Shown here: positions 1 through 10,722 of the stretch, piece by piece
Layout of the letters: the number at the start of each line of letters is the position of its first letter
How positions within the stretch are numbered: the first letter of the stretch is position 1
Assembly: GCF_003086295.3 (NCBI RefSeq)
Contig: NC_092046.1
Span: forward strand, 104,449,363 to 104,513,362
DNA length: 64,000 nucleotides
From: Arachis hypogaea
Taxonomy: Eukaryota; Streptophyta; Magnoliopsida; Fabales; Fabaceae
Direction of reading: 5' to 3'
Made by a program: the position numbers and the translations under genes
Notes under the pieces: generated by a model
Databases searched by the model: none
Told to the model about the DNA's origin: nothing
Seen by the model: only the letters and a program-made list of their open reading frames with translations

Positions 1-1318
1 CTTAGAGCTTCTTTTGCTCCTTGTTTGCTTAGTGTCATGTGTTGCACAAGCCTTTGGCATTTTCTTTTTCTTATCAGTGCACTACACATATCCACTTTAG
101 GCACTTTAGTTCACATTTCTTCTTGAGACATTGGTGCCCAGCACCTCTTTGTGTGACTAAATGTTTTGTATTTAGGTTGCTCTTGATAATGGACTTTTGG
201 TTGATAATCCCGGGTTAGTTAACCCAAGTTACCAAGTGTTGAAACACTCCTCAGAACCTATTCATCCAAGCATATCCTTAATACATACACACCACAGGCA
301 TTTGTCTCAGAAGTTCAAACCATTGGTACCTAGCTTATTTTCTCAATTTTTTTTGCTTTTTGTTTGCCCTTTTTCAGTGGCTTTTTCTTCTTCTTTTTCT
401 TTCTTTTTTTATGGCCAAAGACATTTATTCATCAAGATCCATAGACAGTTTTCAATTTCTACATAAAAAAAATGATAATTCTACACTCTATGTCCAGTGA
501 TCTGACTTAAACAATCAAGCATGCATACCACCACTTAATTCTACTTGAATTGTCACTAATTGAGCCAAGTTACTTTTGTTCAAACTTTTCTTTTATTTTT
601 AGAAACAGAACAAGCATGGCAAGCACTTGTTTAAGAGGGTGAAGTTATATCCAAACATCTAGGTATTCACTTTATTCAAAGCACTAAACAGACAAATATA
701 CTAACAACTTCCCATTCCAGAAAGATTCAACATTTACAGTCTAAACCAGAACAAGCATGCTTTTGTTTGCCCTTTTTAAAGAATTATCAAGGAACAATAC
801 CACCTTGTGAAATTTCTTGATTTCTCTTTGTTGCCAGGAAACAATTTGATTTCTCCTTCTTCTCCTAATTGTTGCTTCATGCTTTAAGATCCTTGTTTCC
901 TTTCCTGCAAAGAGTGATGAAGTTGCTTGCTTCTCAAGCACTTGAGTGGTTAGCTCAACTATGTGTGGGTAAGTATCCGAGTTTTGGTGTGCGAACACCA
1001 AACTTAGACTCCCCCTTACTTCTCTATTCTTTGAGTCCTTGAGTTCTCTTTGGAATGAAGTTGCTGCTAAGGGTTCTAAGCATTTCTGTGACTGCTTAGA
1101 ATGGTTGTTCCTTTCATATAATTCAAAGGTTGTTGTGTTCAGTTGATCTTTATGGTGGAATACCAAACTTAGAGTCACACATTCCCCTTTGAATTATTGA
1201 TTTACGAATTCATTGTTTGGTGTGAAACACCAAACTTATTTCTTTGCAATGCACAGAAACTACTTCACCCCTTTTTATTGAAACAAATAAAAGAAATAGC
1301 AAAAGGGTATTGCCTCAG
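1..1318 (-). other. 3' non-coding part of element E
   Basis: This stretch follows the gag-protease ORF on the minus strand. I see no gene. It holds at least three sense copies of an AAGTTTGGTGTT-like motif (near 1155-1172, 990-1010 and 1217-1240), the same motif that forms the polypurine tract of elements B and C. A minus-strand open frame at 741-1178 overlaps these motifs and resembles nothing I know, so it is not called. Confidence 0.5.
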
Positions 1319-1366
1319 GTTGGGTTGCCTCCCAACAAGCGCTTCTTTAACGTCATTAGCTTGACG
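1319..1366 (-). other. Two-hairpin module of element E
   Basis: On the minus strand, hairpin 1 is CGTCA-AGCTAA-TGACG (1366-1351) and hairpin 2 is GTTGGG-AGGCAA-CCCAAC (1336-1319). They are separated by an A-rich stretch and the palindrome AAGCGCTT. The module starts 11 nt after the gag-protease stop codon. The same arrangement occurs in elements A, B, C and D with paired substitutions in the stems. Function is unknown. Confidence 0.7.
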
Positions 1367-1377
1367 GTTGTCCCTTG

Positions 1378-4212
1378 TTAGGGTGGATTGTAGTGCTTGA
1401 CGTCTTCTCCTCTCACTATGAAAACGTCCCCACTTGATTCATTCATGACCTCTAAATGTTCCATAGAAAGAACTTTCCTGATTGTGAACACTTGAGGGAG
1501 CTGGGAAGGAATGGTTTTGAGGCCAGGTGGGATTGGCAGATAATGACTTGATATCACGTTATCTCCCGGAGAGAAACCTTCAGTGGGAATTTTCTTGTTT
1601 CTCCACCCTCTTGGCAATCTCCCTATCACTCTTCCCTTTCTCTTGAGGATTTCTTCATTGACCCTTATGTCAGGAGGATCCTTCTGATCTGTTTCCACTG
1701 ATTCTTGTGGCTTTAACTCTTGCAACTCTTGTTTGCCTTCCAAGGACTGTTTTAGAGTTTCATCTGCTGGATTACTTTCCTCCAAACACAGATGGCTACT
1801 ATCATCCTTAGGCTTTTCAGGTTCTGGTTCAGGCTCAGATGCAGGTTTGAAAACTTTGAAAACGAGCTGTTCATCATGTATTCTCAGAATTAGCTCTCCT
1901 TGTTCTACATCTATGAGCGCTCTAGTAGTGGCTAGAAATGGTCTGCCCAGAATGATAGGGTGTAAGTAGCTTTCCTCCATGTCCACAATGACAAAGTCTG
2001 TGGGGAAGTAATAATCCCCCACTTTCACCAGCACATTTTCAACTACCCCTTCAGCTTGCTTCTGAGTTTTGTCAGCCAGTTGTATGATTACATCAGTGGA
2101 TTTCACCTCATTCAGTTGTAGCCTCTTCATAAGAGTTAGAGGCATCACATTTATGCTAGCTCCTAGATCACAGAATCCTCTGTCAATTTTTGTTTCCCCT
2201 ATGATGCAAGGGATATGAAAACTTCCTGGGTCCGTTTTCTTAGAGAGTGTGTCCTTCTTGATGAGAGCACTGCATTCTTTGTTCATTGTTACCGTTTGTC
2301 CTCCCTTCAAAACTCTCTTCTTGCTTAACAATTCCTTTAAATACTTGATGTGTGTAGGCATTTGATGGAGAATCTCAAGAAAGGGAATATTGACATGGAG
2401 AGAGTTAAATGTCTCTAAAAACCTTGAATAGGTTTTCCCTTTTTCACCTCCTCCTAACCTCTGAGGAAATGGTGCTTTTGGTTGGTATATTTCCAGCATG
2501 CCTTTTTGCAGTTCCTTGGCTTGCTCAGTTCCACTTTCCTGCTTAACTTCTTCCACTCCTTCCTTCAAGATTTCTGGCTCCTGCTCTGAGGGCCTGATTC
2601 CTTCTTCTTCTGAAACTTCCTTCAATATAGTGATGGCCTTGCATTCTTCCCATCTCACTCTCTTTTGTTCCCCTTTAGGATTCTTTTCTGTGTCACTAGG
2701 GAACACTGCAGTTGATTTGACGGCCTGTTGAGATAGCTCTCCTACTTGCGACTCCATCCTCTTGAGTTTTTCACCATGGTTTCTTAAGGTAGCTCTCACA
2801 TCATCTCTGAAGCTTTTCAATTCGGTTATGTCTTGACTCATGGTTGCCATCATTCCTTCTATCCGGTTTAATTGATCTTGAAATTGTTGGTTCGGATTAA
2901 GTTGGGTAAGTTGATTATTTTGGCCATGATATGATGGTTGGGGGTAAGTGTTTTGTGTGGCTTGGTATGATCTTTGGTTGGAGTTTTGGTATGTGGAATT
3001 GTTATGTTGGTTGTGGTTGTAAGGTTTGTGGTTTTGTGGTTGGGTTTGTTGGTTCCCCCACCCAAAGTTTGGGTGGTTTCTCCAGCCTGGGTTGTAAGTG
3101 TTGGAATGTGGATCATATGATTGCTTTTGTTGGTTTCCCACATAGTTGGCCTCTTCCCAATCACCTCCTTCAATGCTTACTTCCTCTTGATCCTGTGTGT
3201 GTATTGCAGCCACTTGCTTTGTTTCTAATTGCCTGGTAAGCTCTGCTAGTTGCTTGGCAAACACCTTGTTTTGGGCTAGAATTGTATCAACATGGTTCAG
3301 CTCCATGACTCCCTTAGTGTTGTGCCTTTCTGATGCATAGTAGTACTCATTCTCAGCCACTGTCTCAATCACTTCAATGGCCTCTTCCACAGTCTTTTTC
3401 CTATTCAATGAACCTCCTGATGAATGGTCTACAGCCTTCCTTGATTCATAAGAGAGTCCATCATAGAAAATATGCAATTGCACCCAATCATGGAACATGT
3501 CTGGTGGGCATTTCCTTGTCAAGTCCTTGAATCTCTCCCATGCCTCGTAGAGAGTTTCACCATCTTGTTGTCTAAAAGTTTGAACCTCAGATCGAAGCCT
3601 ATTGACCTTTTGTGGGGGGTAGAAACGTGCCAGAAACTTGCTTTCCACCTCATCCCATGTTGTTAGACTCCCCCTTGGGAATGATTCCAGCCACTTAGCT
3701 GCTTTGTCCCTAAGTGAAAATGGGAACAAAAGCAGTTTATAGGCATCTTCCTGGACTCCATTGGACTTCACAGTGTCACAAATTCTCAGGAATTTTGTGA
3801 GATGTTGGTTGGGATCTTCATTAGCACTTCCACCAAATGAACAATGATTCTCCACAAGTGATATTAGCTGTGGTTTGAGTTCAAAGTTGTTGGCCTGAAT
3901 GGGTGGTTTCTGGATGCTGCTACCACAATTCCCAGAGGTTGGGTTTATGTATGAACTAAGAACCCTCCTCTCAGGAATGGCATTGTTTCCATCAGCTCTC
4001 TCATGGTTGTGAACTTCTCTATCCATGTTGAGATCTAAAGCTTCCTCAAAATTGTCCTCAGATTCTCCTTCAGATTCCTCTTCTCCCACTACTCTCTTCC
4101 CTCTTGCTTCCCTTCTCAGTCTATGAAGGGTCCTCTCTGGTTCGGTATATGGAGGAGTTGATGTCTCTCCTCTCCTACCTGTCATACAAGAACACAGCAC
4201 AGGCACAAACAA
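1378..4212 (-). CDS. gag-protease polyprotein of element E with an integrase-like C-terminal tail
   Basis: Uninterrupted 944-codon ORF. The likely true start is Met10 (4185), because from there the N-terminus lines up with those of elements A and B (PERT..RLRREAR). A retrotransposon gag domain covers roughly residues 115-265 (FARFYPPQK-like block, LYEAWERFKDL, FYDGL). An N/Q-rich stretch with YNPGWRNHPNFGW follows; no CCHC zinc knuckle is visible. The aspartic protease lies around residues 690-800 with CDLGASINVMPL and IILGRPFLATTRA. The last ~70 residues (FSPGDNVISSHY ... VRGEDVKHYNPP) resemble the C-terminal end of Ty3/gypsy integrase (element [13 protein letters not shown] ... [12 protein letters not shown]). 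All reverse transcriptase and catalytic integrase sequence between is missing. An open frame this long suggests recent activity or selection. Confidence 0.9.
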   Translation of the reverse strand: MFVPVLCSCMTGRRGETSTPPYTEPERTLHRLRREARGKRVVGEEESEGESEDNFEEALDLNMDREVHNHERADGNNAIPERRVLSSYINPTSGNCGSSIQKPPIQANNFELKPQLISLVENHCSFGGSANEDPNQHLTKFLRICDTVKSNGVQEDAYKLLLFPFSLRDKAAKWLESFPRGSLTTWDEVESKFLARFYPPQKVNRLRSEVQTFRQQDGETLYEAWERFKDLTRKCPPDMFHDWVQLHIFYDGLSYESRKAVDHSSGGSLNRKKTVEEAIEVIETVAENEYYYASERHNTKGVMELNHVDTILAQNKVFAKQLAELTRQLETKQVAAIHTQDQEEVSIEGGDWEEANYVGNQQKQSYDPHSNTYNPGWRNHPNFGWGNQQTQPQNHKPYNHNQHNNSTYQNSNQRSYQATQNTYPQPSYHGQNNQLTQLNPNQQFQDQLNRIEGMMATMSQDITELKSFRDDVRATLRNHGEKLKRMESQVGELSQQAVKSTAVFPSDTEKNPKGEQKRVRWEECKAITILKEVSEEEGIRPSEQEPEILKEGVEEVKQESGTEQAKELQKGMLEIYQPKAPFPQRLGGGEKGKTYSRFLETFNSLHVNIPFLEILHQMPTHIKYLKELLSKKRVLKGGQTVTMNKECSALIKKDTLSKKTDPGSFHIPCIIGETKIDRGFCDLGASINVMPLTLMKRLQLNEVKSTDVIIQLADKTQKQAEGVVENVLVKVGDYYFPTDFVIVDMEESYLHPIILGRPFLATTRALIDVEQGELILRIHDEQLVFKVFKPASEPEPEPEKPKDDSSHLCLEESNPADETLKQSLEGKQELQELKPQESVETDQKDPPDIRVNEEILKRKGRVIGRLPRGWRNKKIPTEGFSPGDNVISSHYLPIPPGLKTIPSQLPQVFTIRKVLSMEHLEVMNESSGDVFIVRGEDVKHYNPP

Positions 4213-4442
4213 GTGAAATACTCTTGGTTAATGGAAGAGTATGGTTAGAGCAATTGAGGAATTAATTCAAACAGTTAGTGAGTCAGCGAGTTAGTTGCTT
4301 GAATTTAAAGGCATAAAGAAAGAAAGCATGTAACCGAGTGCAGAAATTAAAATTCAACAAGTAACTTGAACAGAATTAACAAAGCAAGAGAAATTGCTCA
4401 ATCTAGTTAGCTTCCAATTGGAGAATTGTCAATCGAAAACCA

Positions 4443-4461
4443 ATCCCCGGCAACGGCGCCA
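4443..4461 (-). promoter_or_regulatory. Primer binding site of element E (tRNA-Asp)
   Basis: The plus strand reads ATCCCCGGCAACGGCGCCA, a 19-nt match to the 3' end of plant tRNA-Asp including the terminal CCA, as I recall that tRNA. The minus strand therefore carries the complementary PBS, six bases inside the LTR edge. Confidence 0.9.
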
Positions 4462-4467
4462 TAAACT

Positions 4468-6864
4468 TGATGCACATAAACTAGTTATGCTACGATTTAG
4501 GAAATTGCACGATCGGCAAAATTCCTTCCGGCAAGTGCACCGGTTATCGTCAAGTAAAAACTAACAATAGAGTGAGGTCGAATCCCACAAGGATTGGTTG
4601 AGTGAGCAATTCGGATTAGAAGTGTGTTCTAGTTGAGCGGAATCAAGATTGAGATGAGTATTGCGGAATGTAAAATTGGCGGGAAAAGTAAATGACAAGA
4701 AATTGAAATGGCGGAATCTTAAATTGCATGAATTAAAGAGCAGAAACTAAATTGCTGAAATTAAAAGGGAATGGGGGTGATTGCATGAATTGAGTAGCAG
4801 AATGTAAAGAGAAAGTGGAAATCAGAAATGGGGAATTCATTGGGTTATAGGAGATATTGAGATCTCCGAATCAAAACATGTTTATCTCTTCCTCAACCAA
4901 TGCGTTCATTGAATTTTGCTTGGCAATCTTATATGATTGGATCCCAATCCCTTGGCTCACCAATTCTCTCTAAAAACAAACAAATTCCCAATCCCTTGGT
5001 TTAAATGTTCATAAGAAGAGATGATGCTCGATCACTGATTATACCACACAGTTTCATGAACCACAATTTGGTAGGATTACATGTCACAATATCCATCCAA
5101 ACCCCAATCCAATTCACTGTGAGAAAGCTTCTCTAGCATGAATCCTCCATTCCTTTCCCAAGGTTCCGAAGGATTCCAAGTATGGGTAGTTTCTTTCCCA
5201 AGACAACTACTCAATGGAATTAGATCGAGAAGCTTTCTAACAAAATTCAAGAGAAAAGATTGAAGAAGAAGATAAACTATTATTGATTCATTGAATTACA
5301 ATAGAGCTCCCTAACCCAATGAAAGGGGGTTTAGTGAGTCATAGCTCTGAATTCAATTACAAGATATGAAAACTAGCTAAAAGTGAAGGTCCCCGTCCTC
5401 TCTAACTTAAATTCTATCCTATTTATACACTTTCTATATTGAGCTTCTGTTGTGTTTCTTGGGCTTTGAGGCCTCTCCCTGCTTTCCTTTTGCCTTGGGT
5501 TTATGATCCATAATCTTGATGAGGCTGCTGGTCCAAATTCTGTAACATTCATTGAGCCAACTTAGTGATAATCAAATAATGGCACATGACTCAATAAATT
5601 GAAATTTCAGACTCATCAATCCTTCAGGCCCAATCCCATAAACCATGATATTCAATTGGGTTTCATACCAGAATAAGTTTAAGTTAATGTTTGTGCTCAA
5701 ATACTAACTTAAACCACAATATCTTTGGTCCAGAAACCTTTTCCAAGAGTGGCGTTTAAGTTGCAGTTTAAGCTTAAACTGCAGCTTAAACGCCAGACAC
5801 TTCCAGTGAGGCCTTTTGTAGAAGCACGTTTAAGCTTTAGTTTAAGGTTAAACTGAAGCTTAAACGTGGAAATGGAAGAAGGCAGCCCTGGAGAGTCATG
5901 TAGTCGAACACGTTTAAGCTCCAGTTTGAGGTCAAACTGAAGCTTAAACGTGGATATAGGAAGGGCAGCCCTGGAGGTCGAACACGTTTAACCTCCAGTT
6001 TAAGGTCAAACTGGAGGTTAAACGTGGAAATGGAAGGAGGCATCCTGGAGGTCGAACACGTTTAACCTCCAGTTTAAGGTTAAACTGGAGGTTAAACGTG
6101 GAAGCTTAGAAAGGTAGCCCTGGAGGTGTCGAACACGTTTAAGCTCCAGTTTGAGGTCAAACTGGAGCTTAAACGTGGAAATGGAGAGAGCAACCCTGGA
6201 GGAGAAAACTTGGTCGAACACGTTTAAGCTCCAGTTTGAGGTCAAACTGGAGCTTAAACGTGGAAATGGCTCCCTGGTGCTTTTCCCATTCTGGCGTTTA
6301 ACCTCCAGTTTGAGGTCAAACTGGAGGTTAAACGTGGAACTCCTTCCTGAGTGGCATTATCATTCTGGCGTTTAACCTCCAGTTTGAGGTCAAACTGGAG
6401 GTTAAACGTGGAATGCTTCTTTGGTGAGACTTTTCATTCTGGCGTTTAACCTCCAGTTTGAGGTCAAACTGGAGGTTAAACTTCAATTCCAGCATTTCTT
6501 AGCCTTCATGATTCTGGCGTTTAAGCTCCAGTTTAGGCTTAAACTGGAACTTAAACTCCACATGTGATATTCAAGCTTCCTTTATTGATTTTGTTGCTTC
6601 CTTGCCTAGCCTCTTCTTTCCTGAAATCATCCAAACAATTGCATCAAAGTCTTGCAAAATTTCATGAGAAATCTTCCATTCATAGCATTCAAGTAATATA
6701 ACTAAAACTCATGGATATTGCATCAAAATCATATTGTTTGGATGGTTCATTGCTTTGTTATTCTTTTAACCATTCTTGGTTACTTTAAGCTCAAGAAAGT
6801 GCATAAAACCACTAAAACTAACAGAAAAATACTAGTGAAACTAGCCTAAGATGCCTTGGCATCA
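4468..6864 (-). repeat. 5' LTR of element E (2397 bp)
   Basis: Bounded by the PBS at 4443-4461 on one side and, on the other, by the point (6864/6865) where the element D reading frame resumes. Both ends follow TG..CA. It contains a TATTTATA box-like site near 5410-5425 and an array of eleven hairpin-forming palindromes at 5752-6558, listed separately. No coding sequence; short ORFs here come from the palindromes. Confidence 0.78.
5752..6558. repeat. Array of eleven ~42-bp palindromes in the LTR of element E
   Basis: Each unit begins [A/G]CGTTTAA[G/C]CTCCAG and ends with the complement, CTGGAG[C/G]TTAAACGT, around a short centre (TTTGAGGTCAAA or similar). Units start near 5752, 5825, 5910, 5984, 6058, 6135, 6219, 6294, 6367, 6442 and 6517, so spacing is about 72-85 bp. 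Several units have changed the GCTCC arm to CCTCC together with the matching GGAGC to GGAGG change on the other arm, which keeps the pairing intact. Confidence 0.88.
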
Positions 6865-8026
6865 TCCACCATACCAACCACCTTATGAGCCATATGAACC
6901 ATATCAAGAACCACCACTTCCCTATGTACCATGTCCATATCCATCACCTCAAGACTCAACAGAGCGTCTCCAGGAAACAGTGAATAAATTTAATGCCACA
7001 CTTCATCAATTGAATCAAGCAATAAATCAATTAGCTTCCCGACGTTCGGACACTCAAGGAACCCCCATGGCTTCATGTGGACAATCTAATGAAGAACGTA
7101 GCATGAAGGAGATACTAGAAACTCCAGTGGACAGTACGGAGCATGACTTTGTACTGGAACAAGTGGAGGAAGCTGTAATTATCAAAGAAGAATAAGTGGT
7201 TGAAGACTTAGGAGATGCTGAACCTCCATGGGAAAGTCAAGACATAGAACCTCCTTCCAAGACGGTTGCATTTGATGTTGAGGAGGGTGTACAACCTCCA
7301 AGGCATGTCATGGTTAAGGACTTGGAAGAGGTTGATCAAGAGATGGAGATTCAAGAAGAAGAAGCACAACCTCCCATGCCCTTGGTAAGTAATGAAGAAG
7401 AGATTGAATTGGAAGAAAGCTACCAAGAGGAAGAGGTTGAAATTAAAGAAGTTTGCAAAGAGGTGGAAGTTGTCAAAGAGCACAAGGGAGTGGAGCTTGG
7501 AATCACCTTGCCAAAGTTATTGGAGACCCCTCCCCCTAAGTTACCATCATCCTTCACAACATTCAAGTGGATAAAATTCATATCCCTTAGCTTTCTAATT
7601 CCACTTGAATATGGGCTACTGGAGACGGATGGTCAACTTAGAGCTCTTTGTGGCATTAAGAGTAAGAGGAAGATGGTTAGTGGTTGGAGTTGTCAAGCAA
7701 GGTTCATTATGGTTGGAAGCTTTAAGTTTAAACGCAAGGGTTGGTGTAAAGCTCAACTGAATGGGTCTAGGAAGTTGGTTGGCCGCTTTAGTGAGAATTC
7801 AGATTGCTTGCCACCCGGATGGAATCATGATGATCAACAAGAAGACGGGTGCAATAGCAAGGTTTGGGACCCTGGAATCTATTCTGACATTCAACACCCC
7901 GGGAGCCTAAGAATCTGTTTGAAGCTGCTCAAAGGCTTTACGTGCCTAGTTTGGGATCCCGGAAGCCATTGGAATGACAAACATTGGTGGAGATTCCTGG
8001 ATGAGTTCAAGCACAAGCCACCATAA
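6865..8026 (+). pseudogene. gag-like ORF of element D, 5'-truncated, with an internal stop
   Basis: The frame enters from the element E junction as P/Y-rich sequence (PPYEPYEPYQEPPLPY), continues as a heptad-like segment (NKFNATLHQLNQAINQLA) and then a very acidic stretch. An in-frame TAA at 7193-7195 separates it from 7196-8026, which stays in the same frame and ends with a W/G-rich region. I recognise no enzymatic domain. It is most likely the gag-like protein of a non-autonomous element. The upstream start codon is outside the window; the ATG at 6851 belongs to the element E LTR. Confidence 0.65.
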
Positions 8027-8043
8027 CAGGGAACTCACCAAAT

Positions 8044-8093
8044 GTCCAACTTAAGGACTTTAACTAAAAGTGCTAGGTGGGAGACAACCTACC
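8044..8093 (+). other. Two-hairpin module of element D
   Basis: Hairpin 1 is GTCC-AACTTAA-GGAC (8044-8058). Hairpin 2 is GGTGGG-AGACAA-CCTACC (8076-8093), with one G-U pair. It begins 17 nt after the gag-like stop codon. Compared with elements B, C and E, hairpin 1 swaps an A-T pair for C-G, and hairpin 2 swaps a T-A pair for G-C. Confidence 0.65.
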
Positions 8094-8219
8094 ATGGTAT
8101 GATCGTTTTTTTTTTCAATTTTATTTCGTTTTGTTTGTTTTTATTTTATTTTCATTGAACCTGGAGTTACTCATAACATCCATATCATTTTGCACTCTGC
8201 ATACTGCATCAAAAAAAAA

Positions 8220-8660
8220 GCACGCACGCGACGCGGCAGCGTCGCTGACGCGTCCGCGTCAGGTGGGAACATTGGCCTCCCACGCGACCGCGTCACCCAC
8301 GCGGCCGCGTGACCTGAATATCGACGTGAAAAGGGTGCTTGACCGAAAGTTATGCTGGAGTGGTGATGGACTGGTGCTAAACGCACAATCCCTACGACGC
8401 GACCGCGTGACCGACGCGACTGCGTCATATCCTAATATTGGCCACTCACGCGATCGCATGATCCACGCGATCGCGTCACCCTGGATTTTGGCAATACTAA
8501 GTTTTGAACAGAGAGTTGTGCGAGTGCAAGGCTGCCCTCGCGCCAGTAGCATAAACTGTGTCACGCGACCGCGTGACCGACGCGACCGCGTCAATCCGTA
8601 TAAGTGCAAGTCACGCGACCGCGTGCCCCACGCGTCCGCGTCGCTTGCGCCGCACAGCTT
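8220..8660. repeat. ACGCG-rich palindrome cluster in element D
   Basis: Many short copies of CACGCGACCGCGTGACC-type sequence, each built around ACGCG and CGCGT and so locally self-complementary. Base composition is far more GC-rich than the surroundings. Element A has an equivalent block at 44620-45120 and copies in both LTRs. The open frame across this block (8077-8697) is a by-product of the missing stop codons. Confidence 0.75.
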
Positions 8661-9213
8661 CCTTGATTTGCCAATTATCTTATCTTTTATTTTCTAATCC
8701 TAATTTCTTCTATCTTTTCTTCTTTCTTTCTTACTTTATTTCTTTCACTTCTCATTCCTTTTCACCTTCATTCTATTTTTACTTAATTTGCATATTTCAT
8801 TCATTACATTTTAATTTTGTGCATATTTTTATTTTTTTTCTAAATTAATTATTTTTCTTTTGGTGTTAAAATTTTCCTATTCAACTATTATATTTTTTCT
8901 GGTATTATCTTAGTGCTTATGACTTGTTTTATTCTGATTGGGTAACATTATTTAAATCAATGCTAATCTTTTATGATACTTGTACTTCTCTTGCATTAAT
9001 ATGAACTTATACTATCTTGCATTACCCACATTTTTCTCTCCTTGGTTGCAAATTTTGCACCATTAGTATGCCATGTGCTTATATTGTTTTCTCACGTACA
9101 TGTTGAAGCTTCCATGTAAATAAGACACTTATCATTAGGCATTAACCCAACCATACTTCATTTATTTTCTTATCTCTATTATTGGGTTACCTTTCTTCCC
9201 TTTTTCTTTCAGG
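8661..9213 (+). other. AT/pyrimidine-rich spacer of element D before ORF3
   Basis: No gene seen. The stretch is T-rich and ends in a polypyrimidine tract with CTTTCAG one base before the ORF3 start codon. It looks like an intron-type 3' splice site, comparable with the one in element A. Confidence 0.45.
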
Positions 9214-9306
9214 ATGGCCACCAGGAAGAGAACCGGAAGACGTTTACATGAGGAGACAGACAAGTCCATCTGCAAAATCTTCAGAGAAAAGCGCCAGTTG
9301 GAATAG
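9214..9306 (+). pseudogene. ORF3 (env-like) start remnant of element D
   Basis: ATG followed by MATRKRTGRRLHEE, then a stop after 30 codons. The N-terminus resembles that of the 417-residue ORF3 of element A (MATKKEKEK...RRGTKR). The sequence after it (GCACCGAGGACGGTGCAATC, 9334-9353, then a purine-rich AAGTGTGGGGAGGT) matches the region following ORF3 in A. The middle of the gene has therefore been lost. Confidence 0.6.
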
Positions 9307-9554
9307 TCCGTCCACCTGCACATCTTAGCATGCACCGAGGACGGTGCAATCTTTAAGTGTGGGGAGGTCGATACCGACTTCTATGGGTTAGTCACTTCAT
9401 ATTTTAGCACCAATGTTTAATTTTCTTTGTTAAATTAGTTGTTGCATTTGCATATTTGTTTGATTTTATGCATCTAGTTACTACTTGGTTAAAGTAATAA
9501 AATTCTTTTAAGACCCTATCTTTGAAAAATTTCACTAATTTAAATTTAAAAAAA

Positions 9555-10722
9555 AATTTGTGTTAAAACTTGTTTGAAGTTGTATTTGGAACATGGTTTT
9601 TGAGTCAAAGAACACACAACCTGTGAGATTTTGAGCTTATTTACATGGTTACATTATTTAACCATAAATTTTTATTCTTGTGTGTTTTCTTCACTATGAT
9701 TACAATCTTTGCTTTGTTCCATTCTATATGTCCAATATTTAGTGTATTTACATGTTTGCATATGATTGAGACCACTGTTTGATTTTAGCTCACTTATCCC
9801 AAATAAGCCTACCCTTTACATCACCCTTGTTAGCCACCTTGAGCCTTTTTAACCCCCTTCTATTTCATAACCACATTACTAGCCTTAAGCAGAAAAACAA
9901 AATAAAAATCCCAAGTTGAATCCTTGGTTAGCTTAAGATAGATATTGTGTATAATTTAAGTGTGGGGAATTTTATGGGAACATGGGATGATATGAAAAAA
10001 ATAGGGAATTAAATTGAATAAGTTATTTGAAAATTTGGGAAGCATGCTCATATGAAATCAAAATAATTAAATTACCATGTGCATTGAAAAAAAAATATTC
10101 AAAAAAATTAAGTAATTAAATAAGGGGATACAAAAAAAAAATTGTGTAAAAACTTGTTTGAAGTTGTATTTGGAACATGGTTTTTGAGCCAAAGAACATA
10201 CAACCTGTGAGATTTTGAGCTTATTTACATGGTTACATTATTTAACCATAAATTTTATTCTTGTGTGTTTTCTTCACTATGATTGCAATCTTTACTTTGT
10301 TCCATTCTATATGTCCAATATTTAGTGTATTTACATGTTTGCATATGATTGAGGCCATTGTTTGATTTTAGCTCACTTATCCCAAATAAGCCTTCCCTTT
10401 ACATCACCCTTGTTAGCCACCTTGAGCCTTTTTAACCCCCTTCTATTTCATAACCACATTACTAGCCTTAAGCAGAAAAACAAAATAAAAATCCCAAGTT
10501 GAATCCTTGGTTAGCTTAAGATAGATATTGTGTATAATTTAAGTGTGGGGAATTTTATGGGAACATGGGATGATATGAAAAAATAGGGAATTAAATTGAA
10601 TAAGTTATTTGAAAATTTGGGAAGCATGCTCATATGAAATCAAAATAATTAAATTACCATGTGCATTGAAAAAAAAAATATTCAAAAAAATTAAGTAATT
10701 AAATAAGGGGATACAACAAAAA
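9555..10722 (+). repeat. Tandem duplication of ~584 bp in element D
   Basis: The block from about 9555 to 10139 is repeated from about 10140 to 10722. Anchors such as TGTTTGAAGTTGTATTTGGA recur at 9571 and 10155. The copies differ by a few substitutions and by homopolymer lengths. Both carry AATTTAAGTGTGGGGAATTT, a polypurine-tract-like motif. Element A has a single copy of the equivalent 3' non-coding region (about 41940-42370, minus). Confidence 0.85.

Larger units (their letters stand above)
1..6864 (-). mobile_element. Element E: non-autonomous Athila-like Ty3/gypsy retrotransposon, left end outside window
   Basis: Read on the minus strand, the order is LTR (6864 to 4468), tRNA-Asp primer binding site, gag-protease ORF, hairpin module, then non-coding sequence that runs off the window. 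The LTR starts TGATGCCAAGG on the minus strand and ends TGCATCA. No reverse transcriptase, RNase H or integrase core lies between protease and the 3' region, so the element looks non-autonomous. It interrupts the gag-like ORF of element D, whose sequence resumes at 6865. The second LTR and target duplication are outside the window, so the right boundary rests on the TG..CA rule and the D reading frame. Confidence 0.82.

Noticed and set aside
741..1178. 145-codon minus-strand ORF in element E
   Set aside because: No domain and no recognisable relatives. It overlaps non-coding PPT-like motifs after the gag-pro stop.
5837..6375. Overlapping ORFs on both strands rich in FKLQFDLKLE-type repeats
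   Set aside because: They are translations of the palindrome array in the element E LTR. Both strands are open because the units are self-complementary.
8077..8697. 206-codon ORF in element D and its minus-strand partners
   Set aside because: It arises from the GC-rich ACGCG palindromes, which lack stop codons in all frames. Similar frames appear at 44236-45177 in A.
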